Below, piece after piece: positions 37,206 to 45,755 of a stretch of DNA of 64,000 nucleotides (positions within the stretch are counted from its first letter, which is position 1; each line of letters starts with the position of its first letter). Source of the stretch: Brevibacillus sp. DP1.3A (GTDB lineage Bacteria > Bacillota > Bacilli > Brevibacillales > Brevibacillaceae). Position numbers and translations under genes: made by a program. Where the stretch lies: NCBI RefSeq assembly GCF_013284245.2, contig NZ_CP085876.1:2897001-2961000 (forward strand), written 5' to 3'. The notes under the pieces are model-generated. The model searched no databases, had not been told where the DNA came from, and worked only from the letters and a program-made list of their open reading frames with translations.

Positions 37206-37451
37206 TCACCATGGGACTGGTGGTTGAGGTGGTTCAATTCCTGGCGTGATCGATGGTGGATTGGGTAATTGAGGTATCGAAGGTGGCTTGGGTGCAGGTG
37301 GTGAATTCGGTGGCTGCAGTGCCGGGGGTGGCTCCAATACCGGTGGTGGCCAAGGGGTTGGTGGTTTAGGCACTACACCCGGTGGTGGGATCACTGGATT
37401 TGGTAAACAATTAGGTTCACATGATCTGGGATCATTATTTGATGGTGTCAA
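37206..37451 (-). CDS. Proline-rich low-complexity protein
   Basis: 81 aa, about half proline, in PP-X-PP repeats after a short start with two cysteines (SCEPNC). TTG start; AAAGGAGG about 11 bases upstream supports translation. No signal peptide. Function unknown; Pro-rich spacers of this sort occur in surface and spore proteins. Confidence 0.5.
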   Translation of the reverse strand: MTPSNNDPRSCEPNCLPNPVIPPPGVVPKPPTPWPPPVLEPPPALQPPNSPPAPKPPSIPQLPNPPSITPGIEPPQPPVPW

Positions 37452-37534
37452 ACAGAAATACCTCCTTTATTTTTTAGCATCTGGTGATGGAAAGGAAATT
37501 ATACAAAGTAGTTACTAAGACAAGGAGGGTGCAA

Positions 37535-37810
37535 ATGCTTGAAAGAGTAACGATGGTTATGGACAAGGTTAATTCTGATGTGCTCGAGGAGCGATGCAGA
37601 CAAGACGCAAAATGGGGCAAGCAGCGTCATGATTTAGGGCGTTGGCTAGCTATCTTAACGGAAGAGGTTGGGGAAGTCTCCCAAGCAATGCAGGGTACTT
37701 GGGGTTGGGGAAAGCCAACGGATTCAAAAGATTTATACAAAGAATTGATCCAAGTTGCGGCTGTTGCTTCTGCTATAGCGGAGCAGGTACGAGAGCAAAT
37801 GGAAGTTTAA
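37535..37810 (+). CDS. MazG-like nucleotide pyrophosphohydrolase
   Basis: 91 aa. ERCRQDAKWGKQRHDLGRWLAI and LTEEVGEVSQAM give the EExxE-type metal site of the MazG-like all-alpha NTP pyrophosphohydrolases found in phages. AAGGAGGGTG precedes ATG 37535. The stop lies in a junction-motif variant (TTAACACTTCGG). Confidence 0.75.
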   Translation: MLERVTMVMDKVNSDVLEERCRQDAKWGKQRHDLGRWLAILTEEVGEVSQAMQGTWGWGKPTDSKDLYKELIQVAAVASAIAEQVREQMEV

Positions 37811-37853
37811 CACTTCGGTAAGTCAGTTGAATAAAAAAAGCAGCCATAGCTGC

Positions 37854-38162
37854 TTAACAAGGTCTACAAATTCCTGGCGGGTCTACGTATACACCACAAC
37901 CTCCTTTACCAGAGATAATGATTCTTGTGACATTCTCATCGTCAGACGCTTCTGCTACGTTGAAAACCTCAGGCCCTTTTACAAATTCGAATTTATCGAA
38001 TTCATTCGAAGACTTGTTTTCTAAAGTTCGATTAATAATTTCAAAAATTTGTTGTGCGGTTTCGTTAACTTGTTCAGTCAATTTTTTTATCGTCTCCTGG
38101 TCTTTTTCAGCTAAGACAATACCTTCTTGTGTGGATGATTTTTGTTGTTCCATTGTTGACAC
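37854..38162 (-). CDS. Precursor-like protein with Cys-rich C-terminus
   Basis: 102 aa from a GTG with TAGGAGTG upstream. The first 80 residues are Glu/Gln/Lys-rich and helical (KDQETIKKLTEQVNETAQQ); the end is GKGGCGVYVDPPGICRPC, a Gly/Pro/Cys stretch very unlike the rest. A long acidic leader plus short Cys core is the layout of a peptide natural-product precursor, but no synthase is adjacent. Confidence 0.55.
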   Translation of the reverse strand: MSTMEQQKSSTQEGIVLAEKDQETIKKLTEQVNETAQQIFEIINRTLENKSSNEFDKFEFVKGPEVFNVAEASDDENVTRIIISGKGGCGVYVDPPGICRPC

Positions 38163-38266
38163 TGAAATCACTCCTAAAAATAGTTGACATTATACGTTTT
38201 GAAAAAGGTCCTTCGTTTATTCAGTATATTTTTTGGTTAATACAACACACGTTTTGATTAATAGGA

Positions 38267-38302
38267 AATTAAAAAGACACTCCTTGAATAATTAAGGAGT
38301 GT
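38267..38302 (-). terminator. Terminator of peptide B
   Basis: Perfect GACACTCCTT / AAGGAGTGTC stem with TTTTTAATTT on the minus strand. Confidence 0.9.
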
Positions 38303-38381
38303 CCATGAAGTCCAAGTTTAATGTTGGGACTATACTTGGGCAATCTGTTTTAAGACAATGATCGCTCTATTTAGAGGATGG

Positions 38382-38552
38382 TCACATTATTGGGGGGCCA
38401 GGGCAACAATAACCGCAGCCATCATCCCAGCAACACGGGAAACAACGTCTAGCTCGCGCTTGATATTGCCCAGATGATTCATATGGTTGATAACTCACCA
38501 ATTGACCTTTTACTTTCTTGAATTTCTTGGAAACAGATTTCTTCTTTTTCAT
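38382..38552 (-). CDS. Small Lys-start, Cys-rich peptide, family 1 member B
   Basis: 56 aa. MKKKKSVSKKFKKVKGQLV precedes a Tyr/Gln/Ser linker and RCFPCCWDDGCGYCCPGPP, six cysteines in CxxCC...CxxCC pairs. AAAGGGGGAAG is upstream of the ATG and a strong terminator follows. Nearest relative is C (51082-51270). Expression as a monocistronic short mRNA with a long 3' untranslated region is implied. Confidence 0.75.
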   Translation of the reverse strand: MKKKKSVSKKFKKVKGQLVSYQPYESSGQYQARARRCFPCCWDDGCGYCCPGPPIM

Positions 38553-38818
38553 GAGGTACTTCCCCCTTTATAACGATCTCAGATAACTTATTAACAAAAT
38601 TTCTCTCTTGACTGGACGAGTGCTTGCAAGTGTGAAAAATGGACGTTAAAACTGCAGACGCAGTGGGGGAGGATGTTCTTTACAAAACATTACTTGTGAT
38701 AATGAAACCTAAATTCTTGATTAAACCAAGTATCGTATTTTCTGATCACTTTAGCGGTGGCTTCACATTCATTCCGACGTCAGCTCGCGGACTAGATGCA
38801 TGCCATGTGTGCTTTGTT

Positions 38819-39388
38819 TTAGCCAACTTTCCTGATCACTTTCGAATTTCCGCCTGAACTGACAATGATCCATCCTTCAGGAACAGGCGAGGCTTGCATT
38901 ACCTCAATCTGTGTTCCATTAGGAGCACCATTGACATTTCTGATCACATTCGATCCTCCAAAGGCTCGAACCAAGATCCATCCTTTTGGAATAGGCGAGG
39001 CGAGCATCACCTCTACCTCCGTGCCATAAGAAGCACCGTTCATATTCTTGATTACATTCGATCCTCGAAAGGCTCGAACCATGACCCATCCGGTTGGGAT
39101 AGGCGAAGCTAGCAGCACCTCTACCTCCGTGCCATAAGAAGCACCGCTCACATTCCTGATCAGGTTCTGGGTTCCTAAAGTTCTAACGATAACCCATCCG
39201 GCTGGAATAGGTGAGGTAAGCGACACCCAGATTTCTTCACCATACGTGGCGTTTCTGATTGTTTTATTGGAAGCGTAGGTGGTTGCCTTTTCCTGTGTAG
39301 GGAGCGCTGCCCCTTGGACTTGTGTGGCTAGAGAGGGTACTACGACGACTGAACTTAATGACAGGATAATAAGTGCTTTTTTAAACAT
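38819..39388 (-). CDS. Secreted tandem-repeat protein
   Basis: 189 aa. MFKKALIILSLSSVVVVPSLA is a signal peptide. The mature part holds about four repeats of some 37 residues, each near GASYGTEVEVMLASPIPKGW then ILVRAFGGSNVIRNV. Each repeat would give a few beta strands. AAAGG is 9 bases before ATG 39388. The upstream region, but not the gene body, is duplicated at 52466-52620. Surface or secreted role expected; function unknown. Confidence 0.75.
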   Translation of the reverse strand: MFKKALIILSLSSVVVVPSLATQVQGAALPTQEKATTYASNKTIRNATYGEEIWVSLTSPIPAGWVIVRTLGTQNLIRNVSGASYGTEVEVLLASPIPTGWVMVRAFRGSNVIKNMNGASYGTEVEVMLASPIPKGWILVRAFGGSNVIRNVNGAPNGTQIEVMQASPVPEGWIIVSSGGNSKVIRKVG

Positions 39389-39679
39389 GAACATCAACCT
39401 TTCATGATAAAAGTTGTTTGGAAACTATCATCGAGTAGAGGTCAATTGTTGCAGCATTTCTTGCAAAAAAAGAGGTGACTATCATTTTGTTCCTTGGATA
39501 CCAATATATACCATTTTATCACAAAATCGACCCTCGTAACTTTAGGAGAGATTGTCGAACAGCGGTTGAAATTGACAATATTTTGAATAACTGAAGAAAG
39601 TGCAAATGGAGGCAGTTGTGAGATTTGACCAGATGAGAGCATTAAAAGAGTGGAAAAGAACCCAATTTCTCCAATATAT

Positions 39680-39797
39680 ATGGTAGGCTCCGATGCTCCG
39701 CTTCCATTCGCGGTAATTAGATTCTCATCACGGACAGATTGAGCATCTAAATAATGTTGATCTCCTCTGTAATTTGGGGCTCCTTGCTTCTCTGCAT
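39680..39797 (-). pseudogene. DJ-1/PfpI-family protein, C-terminal fragment
   Basis: The minus frame reads NAEKQGAPNYRGDQHYLDA then QSVRDENLITANGSGASE, matching the end of DJ-1/PfpI-type proteins (VRDGNLVTANGTGSLE). Start and nucleophile-elbow regions are absent. Confidence 0.55.
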
Positions 39798-39906
39798 TCG
39801 GTTACTGCATTGGAAAAAAACGGGCTGGACGAGGAATGGAACCAGTTTCCCGGAGCAATTTAACACAAGAGAAATTGTGATGAACTAAGTTAATCCTTCT
39901 TATCGA

Positions 39907-40053
39907 TTACTTAGTAAGCAGGTCTTCGATTCTCTGTAAATGTTGATTGGTTTGCTTCACCAGGGATCCCGTATAAGTCGCCCGCCTTTCACTATCTATA
40001 CGGTACGAACCGCCAAGACATCCTGATTGTGTTCTTGTCCATTTTTTCTGCAC
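39907..40053 (-). CDS. Hypothetical small protein
   Basis: 48 aa from GTG with AAATAGGAGG upstream; ends TNQHLQRIEDLLTK, a short amphipathic helix. No family recognised. A junction motif of the GAGAAA class lies 40 bases beyond its stop. Confidence 0.4.
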   Translation of the reverse strand: MQKKWTRTQSGCLGGSYRIDSERRATYTGSLVKQTNQHLQRIEDLLTK

Positions 40054-40176
40054 GAATAAACCTCCTATTTGGCGTCTGGTGCAAGCTTGCCGCATGAAAA
40101 CTCCAGTCAATTCTGACAAATAAAGTGAGTGAGTGGTAGATTCTATTTATACTAATTCTTTAATTTGGGTGGGCCT

Positions 40177-40741
40177 ATGAAAAAAATTACAAATTTACAT
40201 ATCGCCTACTTACTACGATCTTATTGAGGAAAGACATACCGCTGTTGAAGCCGTACTTCAAGCCGGTCATATTCCTGCTGGAATCGAGCAATTTTTTAAG
40301 GAAAGTCCAATGAAAATTAGGAAGAGATGGATCGATGAGTCCGATGTATATATCCTGATTCTCGGAGGATTCTATGGTTTAACGCTTCCTGATGAATCCA
40401 AGAGCTATACGCATTGGGAATATGAGTATGCCGGAGAAGCGGGTAAACCTAGATTTGCTTTTGTTGTCACAGATGAAGCATTAAGACAAAAGCCATACGA
40501 CTTCGCAGCAATTGAATACTATCAGAAGTTTCAAGAGTTTAAGCAATCGGTCATGGAACAAATTCCTACCTATTATGTTGAAGATGTACGGCACATTAAA
40601 ATGGTATTTCGTGATCAATTGCCGGAGTATGCAGCAAGAAACGATTTGTATGGCTGGTTTTCGGGCAAGGATGTCCAGGACATTCAAAAGCTATTGGAAG
40701 AGAATGCAAGATTAAAGGCGGAGTTGGAGAAAAAGAAATGA
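40177..40741 (+). pseudogene. DUF4062-type protein with frameshift at the start (A7 run)
   Basis: After ATG 40177 a run of seven A (40180-40186) puts the start out of frame. With six A the protein is KKLQIYISPTYYDLIEERHTA ... ILGGFYGLTLPDESKSYTHWEYEYA, a typical DUF4062 (TIR-like Rossmann) domain with a coiled-coil end (LEENARLKAELEKKK). An in-frame ATG at 40310 gives a 143-aa version without the first strands. Either the gene is dead, or slippage on A7 restores it. DUF4062 often occurs in defence-type NTPases. Confidence 0.65.
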
Positions 40742-40743
40742 AA

Positions 40744-40776
40744 GAGGGGCTGGCACAACCAGCCCCTTTTTTTATT
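40744..40776 (+). terminator. Terminator of the DUF4062 gene
   Basis: GGGGCTGG / CCAGCCCC stem and TTTTTTT. Confidence 0.92.
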
Positions 40777-40852
40777 TGGAAAAAATTGCGATTGCATGTT
40801 CGCATGTCGTTCTTATAAAATAGGAACAAACGTTCGTTAGTGGGTGATTAAC

Positions 40853-41035
40853 ATGGAGACAATCCAAGCAGTGATTGATGGCCAACTCCAAGCTGTTCCC
40901 GTTTTAACACCAAAGCATCTAAAAGCAATTAGCAAAATCCGTACTGGGGCAAGTCTTGGATGCGCCCCTGACATTCTCCGGGATCTGATCGAGGCTGGAT
41001 TGGTGGATGAGACTTCGAATGACCATATTGTATGA
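40853..41035 (+). CDS. Hypothetical phage-type protein
   Basis: 60 aa (TIQAVIDGQLQAVPVLTPKH, then ISKIRTGASLGCAPDILRDLIEAG). ATG 40853 after GTGGGTG. Overlaps the following gene by 29 bases. Confidence 0.5.
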   Translation: METIQAVIDGQLQAVPVLTPKHLKAISKIRTGASLGCAPDILRDLIEAGLVDETSNDHIV

Positions 41036-41291
41036 ACATCATTATGAGGAAGTCGTGGCTCCGCTACCCCAGGTTGGCCCAGATTCCTTGGCAGAAATGA
41101 ACTTGATCATTTACGACTCGGTGCGAAAAGACTATGCGATCAATGTTAGTTGGCACGAGAACTGTATCCGTAGGGAATGGGGCGTGGTAAAAGACATCGA
41201 CCGGGATGAGAACAAGATCAAGCTTGTTCGCGTTGATGGAGTGTGGTGGGTGCCCATTGAAAAAATGCTGCAGGTTGAGCGAGTGTATTAG
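41007..41291 (+). CDS. YolD-like phage protein
   Basis: 94 aa. The C-terminal half, GVVKDIDRDENKIKLVRVDG then VWWVPIEKMLQVE, resembles YolD-family proteins, small beta-barrel partners of Y-family polymerases in Bacillus phages. Start could also be ATG 41019. Translational coupling with the previous gene is likely. Confidence 0.55.
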   Translation: MRLRMTILYEHHYEEVVAPLPQVGPDSLAEMNLIIYDSVRKDYAINVSWHENCIRREWGVVKDIDRDENKIKLVRVDGVWWVPIEKMLQVERVY

Positions 41292-41789
41292 ACAATGATT
41301 CAACCTGACCAATGGCGAGAAATCCTGCATGAAACGATCCTATACGGCATGCTGTTTAAGGCGATAGCGCTTAATGCAGAAAGTATCTGTACGACTCAAT
41401 CTGTGCAGATGAGTCTGCGCTATTTTTTTGTGGCAAGAGAAGGTATGCATACCTATATATACTTGTAGTAAATACTGCGCTGATAATCTACTATATGTAT
41501 GTGCACTTTTTTATTCACGTATTACTTCTTGTGTACCCCAATTTGCTTAAAGCAGTTGGGGCTTTTTTGTTTACTCATTCCTCACGCGAGGCAAAATTTC
41601 CAACCAGACATTAGGATAATCCCAATAAGCTGAAAGATTTATGGATGACCGATTGTAAATATTAAACTAACTGGCAGGATAGTGTAATCTGTTGCTATAT
41701 TGATCTACATACAGTTGACTACCACTCAATGTAAATGTTAATTTATAATAATACCCATTTTATGGGTCACTATTTAAGGAGTGCTTGGT
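41292..41789 (+). other. Non-coding spacer with two terminators
   Basis: A hairpin GCAGA/TCTGC with a T-run ends near 41430 and a strong stem CCCCAA/TTGGGG with GCTTTTTTG ends near 41568. A short frame from 41296 (MIQPDQWREILHETILYG) is doubtful. Otherwise AT-rich sequence leading to the nucleotidyltransferase promoter. Confidence 0.5.
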
Positions 41790-42578
41790 ATGAAGTTACC
41801 ATTACACGATCGATTCATTGAACAAGCAATTGAGTATGTAAGCCAAGATCAACGACTTATAGGTCTCCTCGCAGGCGGATCTATGATGTACGGAGAAATG
41901 GATGAGTATAGTGATCTGGATTTAATAATCGTCTACAATTATGCTTTTCGAAACGAGATCATGGAACAACGCTTCCGAATTGCCGAAAGGCTCGGTAATT
42001 TACTTTCTGCATTCACAGGCGAGCATGTCGGGGAACCCAGATTGCTTATTTGTTTATATGGCCCAGCCCCTCTTCATGTCGACCTTAAATTTGTACAACT
42101 GGAAGAGCTCGAATCCCGAGTCGAGAACCCACTGATTCTTTGGGAGAGAGGTTCTGGTATTGCAATGATACTCAGTAAAACAAGTCCCTCTCTCTCTTTC
42201 CCTGATCCTCAATGGATCGAAGATCGCTTCTGGGTATGGGTGCATTACTGCGCCACAAAATTAGGGAGAGGCGAATTATTCGAATTAATCGATACTCTAA
42301 CATTTATGCGCAATGCAGTGTTAGGGCCGTTGGTACTCATTCGCAACGGTCATTCCCCGAGAGGGGTTCGAAAGCTCGAGAAATACGCTATCAAGGAACT
42401 GGAGGAACTAAAAGGAACGATTCCCATCCACAGCTTTGAAAGTTGCTACCAGGCGCTAAAAAATACGATCAAGATGTACCAAAGTCTACGCCAAGGTTCG
42501 GAAATTGTACCTAGGAAGGAAGCAGAACGCGTCTCAATCGAGTTTCTTGATGGTATATATTCAGGACAATCCCAATAG
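41790..42578 (+). CDS. Nucleotidyltransferase-domain protein, aminoglycoside adenylyltransferase-like
   Basis: 262 aa. LAGGSMMYGEMDEYSDLDLIIV near residue 30 is the GS-X..DxD motif of the pol-beta nucleotidyltransferase fold; HVDLKFVQLEEL near 100 gives the third acidic residue. Size and helical C-terminus fit antibiotic-adenylylating or MNT-like enzymes; substrate unknown. AAGGAG is 8 bases before ATG 41790. Own terminator, so an independent cargo gene. Confidence 0.8.
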   Translation: MKLPLHDRFIEQAIEYVSQDQRLIGLLAGGSMMYGEMDEYSDLDLIIVYNYAFRNEIMEQRFRIAERLGNLLSAFTGEHVGEPRLLICLYGPAPLHVDLKFVQLEELESRVENPLILWERGSGIAMILSKTSPSLSFPDPQWIEDRFWVWVHYCATKLGRGELFELIDTLTFMRNAVLGPLVLIRNGHSPRGVRKLEKYAIKELEELKGTIPIHSFESCYQALKNTIKMYQSLRQGSEIVPRKEAERVSIEFLDGIYSGQSQ

Positions 42579-42623
42579 CAACTTGTCCAACTAACGTGTA
42601 ACGAAAGCTGAATACAAAGATCC

Positions 42624-42667
42624 AAAAGTCGGTAATCCTTAGCATAGGAAAACCGACTTTTCTTTTG
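42624..42667 (+). terminator. Terminator of the nucleotidyltransferase gene
   Basis: AAAAGTCGG / CCGACTTTT stem, then CTTTT. Confidence 0.85.
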
Positions 42668-42848
42668 GCAAAAACTGTCTGAGTGTGCCCGTAACAGTGC
42701 GTTAAAGGTGCAATGTCCTCTGTAGTGAGAATAACGAAGTCCAGGATTATCAAACGGTTCGGCTCCTGAAGGCAATTCTGATTCCCTGAAGTATATTCTA
42801 AAAAACGTAGGGAAGATAAGAAATGAGATGTTATGTAGGAGGTCAAAA

Positions 42849-43706
42849 ATGAAGAAGTCAGTCATGTTTATATGGATGGGAATCGTCCTAATGATTACAG
42901 TAGTTAGCATCATGAAAATAACCGACAAAATTGAGCAAAAAAGTGTCATTCAGCAGGCAGACTTAAAAAATAATTCAAATGTATCGCAAGAGAAAGGGGC
43001 TAATTGGGAATCTGTAAAAAAAGTGTTTAACAAGGGGACTGTTCAAAAAGATGTATGTAAAGTCACGTTTCCACGTTCCGATTTGCATGTAGAAGTCGGG
43101 GATGTTCAACTCGATCCGAACCTTGCTTTAACATCTTACTTAGCATTCAAACAAGTGGGCAACCATTCGATGATGATGGGCGATCTTGTTCTTCTTGAAA
43201 AAGAAGTAAAACCTGTCGAGAACTTGTTAGTGGAGCAAGGGATTGAAGTGACTGCTTTGCACAACCACATCATGGAAGAAAATCCAAAGATCATGTATTT
43301 GCATGTTGTTGGTCATGGTGATCCAGTAACTCTGGCTCAAAAAATGAAGCATGTTCTTGGCCTCACAGGCACTCCATTAACTTCTGCGCCAGCTGAGAGA
43401 TCTCCGTCTACTTTTAACTGGTCTAAGGTTGAGAGCATCATGGGGTGGAAAGGTGAGAAAAAAGGAAAGGTGTTTCAATTCTCTATACTGAGACCAGAGG
43501 AAATTACAGAAAAAGGTATAAGTATCCCACCTGCTATGGGTATCGCCATGCCTATTAACTTACAATTGATTGGTGACAAGGCAGCAACTACTGGTGATTT
43601 CGTTTTGTTGTCAAATGAAGTGAATCCAGTTGTTCGTAAATTAACGAAAAATGGCATAACCGTAACAGCGGTACATAATCACATGTTAGATGATGGGACA
43701 AAATGA
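42849..43706 (+). CDS. DUF1259-domain (LppY/LpqO-like) exported protein
   Basis: 285 aa. An N-terminal membrane anchor (SVMFIWMGIVLMITVV) precedes two DUF1259 repeats. Each has WESVKKVFNKGTVQKD-type start, GDLVLLEKEVKPVENLL and VTALHNHIMEENPKIMYLHV. The second repeat stops right after HNHMLDD, about 25 residues short, so the C-terminus looks truncated. AGGAGGTC precedes the ATG. Function of the family is unknown. Confidence 0.8.
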   Translation: MKKSVMFIWMGIVLMITVVSIMKITDKIEQKSVIQQADLKNNSNVSQEKGANWESVKKVFNKGTVQKDVCKVTFPRSDLHVEVGDVQLDPNLALTSYLAFKQVGNHSMMMGDLVLLEKEVKPVENLLVEQGIEVTALHNHIMEENPKIMYLHVVGHGDPVTLAQKMKHVLGLTGTPLTSAPAERSPSTFNWSKVESIMGWKGEKKGKVFQFSILRPEEITEKGISIPPAMGIAMPINLQLIGDKAATTGDFVLLSNEVNPVVRKLTKNGITVTAVHNHMLDDGTK

Positions 43707-43829
43707 AAGTAGCCATAGCGGGAATAGTCGGTAGCCTTCGCGTAAAGGATATCGGCTTTATTTCGATACAAACGGATAAACATAGAACATTAACCTAGCG
43801 TGCCACATACTCACAAGCAAGCGTTTTAC

Positions 43830-43976
43830 GGCGTTGCGAAATCATTGGTTACCGGAGAGGATCACGACTTTGTTTACGTGCAGCCGCAAATAAAAGCACG
43901 CGTCAAAATGCGGAATTGGACGAGGAGCGGCATGCTTCGTTCGTCCGTCTTCGTAGATTGTATTCTGGCAGCATAG
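43830..43976 (+). pseudogene. ATP-dependent DNA ligase, C-terminal remnant 1
   Basis: GVAKSLVTGEDHDFVYVQPQ continues IKARVKMRNWTRSGMLRSSV, the OB-fold end of ATP-dependent (LigD-type or phage) DNA ligases. Catalytic lysine domain absent. A second, different remnant of the same end lies at 63377-63478. Confidence 0.65.
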
Positions 43977-43988
43977 GTGTAAAGATAA

Positions 43989-44030
43989 ATGCACCCGTGG
44001 GGCAATCAAGCTCCTAGGTGCACTTTTTTT
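43989..44030 (+). terminator. Terminator after the ligase remnant
   Basis: TGCACC ... GGTGCA arms followed by CTTTTTTT. Confidence 0.7.
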
Positions 44031-44051
44031 AAGGGATAGTCATTTCAAATT

Positions 44052-44342
44052 CTGCCCACTTTTTGCCCACGAAAAAATGAAAAGTTTCGAAATCATTTGA
44101 AAGGGCACTCGGTGAAATCATTGATACAACGGGATTTGTCTTAATGAGTGGATGGGAATTGAGGGAATGTTCAAATTTTTCAACGCTAGTGAAAAGGCGT
44201 TAAACAAAGAAGATTTCGGTATGAAATTTCCATCTTTCCTGCCCAATACGAGATTTAGATCATGATGGTACTGTTCCCCGAATCCTAGTTTGTTTTGGTT
44301 CTGGTAGGATAAGTGACTTTTTCTTGGGGTGCACAAGCTCAA
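44052..44342 (-). pseudogene. Tyrosine recombinase remnant (internal and C-terminal pieces)
   Basis: The minus strand reads NKLGFGEQYHHDLNLVLGRK then IPKSSLFNAFSLALKNLNIPS and IPIHSLRQIPLYQ, the region leading to the catalytic HxLR of phage integrases. A frameshift and deletion follow, and the piece ends with FFRGQKVGRI, similar to the SRGQKC end at 61787. Host end C-terminus and Tyr are missing. Confidence 0.65.
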
Positions 44343-44597
44343 TTATGTTAACCAGCAGTTAGTTTGGGTTGACCCTTTCATTTATCGTACTTTGTTTTTC
44401 AACCAACCTTGGTCTTTTATTTGTCCCCACTACCAGAGATGGCTACGACTACTGTAATAGTTACAACAGCTCATGAAAGTAAGGCTAGCTTCATGTAGAG
44501 TCACTTCAATCAAAAGAGAATTACCAACATTTGAATAATATAGGATTGAAAAAAAGAAAGGAAATATGTATAAGCCCCGTTGGGGCGGGGCCTTTCC

Positions 44598-44867
44598 CTA
44601 GCAATTGCAATTGCAAGGGAAAGGAAAGATGTTTATAACGAAATTTAATGGAATCGTGATGATCGTGAACGTCTCATTGCTACCAGTGTAGACCCGAACG
44701 CGAAAACCATTTGGTCCGACACTGAGAAGACAGCCGGTAAATGTATCAAATATTGTTTTTACTACAACAATTCTGTTGATTAATCGGACTGCTTTTCTAC
44801 GATTCTTTCTTTGTACTTCTAAGGACACTCTTCTCGCTGAAGTTGTAACACCTTTTTGTGCCGCCAA
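44598..44867 (-). CDS. Hypothetical protein with CNCNC C-terminus
   Basis: 89 aa from TTG, with AAAGGAGG 8 bases upstream. A basic first third (RRVSLEVQRKNRRKAVRL) precedes a beta-rich part (TFTGCLLSVGPNGFRVRVYTG) and ends FPFPCNCNC. The middle resembles the small LSm/DUF2642-like beta-barrel of spore-coat-related proteins, only weakly. A GC-rich hairpin at about 44571-44587 follows as possible terminator. Confidence 0.55.
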   Translation of the reverse strand: MAAQKGVTTSARRVSLEVQRKNRRKAVRLINRIVVVKTIFDTFTGCLLSVGPNGFRVRVYTGSNETFTIITIPLNFVINIFPFPCNCNC

Positions 44868-45312
44868 TTCTGGCACCTCCTTTTAAACGATCTTTCATAC
44901 TATATTTGATGCTTTTGTGAGAGAGATACGCGTATTATTCGCCTCCGTTCGCCAGCCACTCTGAGACGTTTGAATTGAATTACTATCACGTCAGTTCTCG
45001 ACATATTAATCACCTTGCTTCTCTCACATGGTATAGAGAATGCAAATGGGGGAAGCTTGGCAACTGATACGAGCCTATGGTAAACGTAAATGTGCTAATT
45101 GATGCGCAAGTTCATTTTATAAAGGCTTATCCAAATTAACTACAAAGTTTAGAGGGCAATTATGTAAAAAGGGCAGCTTATAAAGCTGCCCATAAACATT
45201 GAAAATTACTCGCAACTGCAAGCCAAAAAAGCCAGCGCTCATTAATGTCACTCCTTAATTGTGATTGAGGATACCCCCAAAAATTAAGGTATGTCATATA
45301 ACGAACTATGCA
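44868..45312. other. Spacer with possible tiny minus ORFs and a terminator
   Basis: A 34-codon minus frame at 44900-45004 (AAGGTGATTAAT before ATG) and a minus frame after AAGGAGTG near 45245 are both too short to trust. The stem GGGCAGCTT / AAGCTGCCC at about 45171-45192, T-run on the minus strand, would end the second transcript. Confidence 0.35.
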
Positions 45313-45471
45313 ATGGCATTTGACGACGAGACCGGAAGTGAAATCGAAATCTCTTTTTCTCTGGAACGGGATTTCCTCACTGTATATGTATCAGGAAACT
45401 GCTCGTGGGATGTTGTAAGGCTATACGAGGAAATTTTGGCGATGCTCCCTGATGAGGAGGATGCAGCATGA
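45313..45471 (+). CDS. Hypothetical phage-type protein, possibly 5'-truncated
   Basis: 52 aa from ATG 45313 (MAFDDETGSEIEISFSLERD), no good ribosome binding site; the same frame is open upstream to TTG 45265. The stop overlaps the next start as ATGA, as usual in phage operons. Confidence 0.4.
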   Translation: MAFDDETGSEIEISFSLERDFLTVYVSGNCSWDVVRLYEEILAMLPDEEDAA

Positions 45472-45729
45472 CCGAGCGACAGATCATTGAAACGCTGGCA
45501 ACGAAGGTGATGGGATGGCTGCATAGTAGCCCAAAAGGATGCTGACGGAGTAATTGACACAGCGCAATGGAACCCACTCCAAAACATAGCCGATGCGTGG
45601 ATGATCGAGGAGAAGTTCAAAAAAGGTGATCCAATACTTGGGGCAAAGTTCGCTGTGCTCTTGCTGGTCCTCATCTACAAAGTTGAACCGAAGGACATTT
45701 GCAATGCAGCTCTGGAAGTCGTTGCTTAA
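45468..45729 (+). pseudogene. ABA-sandwich phage protein, frameshifted copy
   Basis: Begins MTERQIIETLATKVMGW like 34550-34873, shifts frame around 45525, then continues TAQWNPLQNIADAWMIEEKF and ends ALEVVA at the junction motif TTAACAAAACGG. Confidence 0.75.
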
Positions 45730-45755
45730 CAAAACGGTAATTTTATTAGTAGGCT

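Larger units (their letters stand above)
38260..38700 (-). repeat. Duplicated peptide cassette, copy B
   Basis: Terminator, about 75 bases of 3' untranslated sequence, peptide gene B and some 150 bases upstream are repeated at 50960-51420 with high identity. The match ends near TTACAAAACATTACTT. The flanking genes differ, so the duplicated unit is larger than the coding part. Confidence 0.8.

Noticed and set aside
38639..38857. Plus-strand frame upstream of peptide B
   Set aside because: Lies across the duplicated upstream region of a minus-strand gene and has no ribosome binding site; the same stretch near 51360 has a different frame structure.
39442..39642. Minus-strand frame upstream of the repeat-protein gene
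   Set aside because: Covers the likely promoter region of 38819-39388 and the similar sequence at 52466-52620 does not keep the frame.
42668..42848. Coding remnant between the nucleotidyltransferase and DUF1259 genes
   Set aside because: Short open stretches only; no recognisable protein in any frame.
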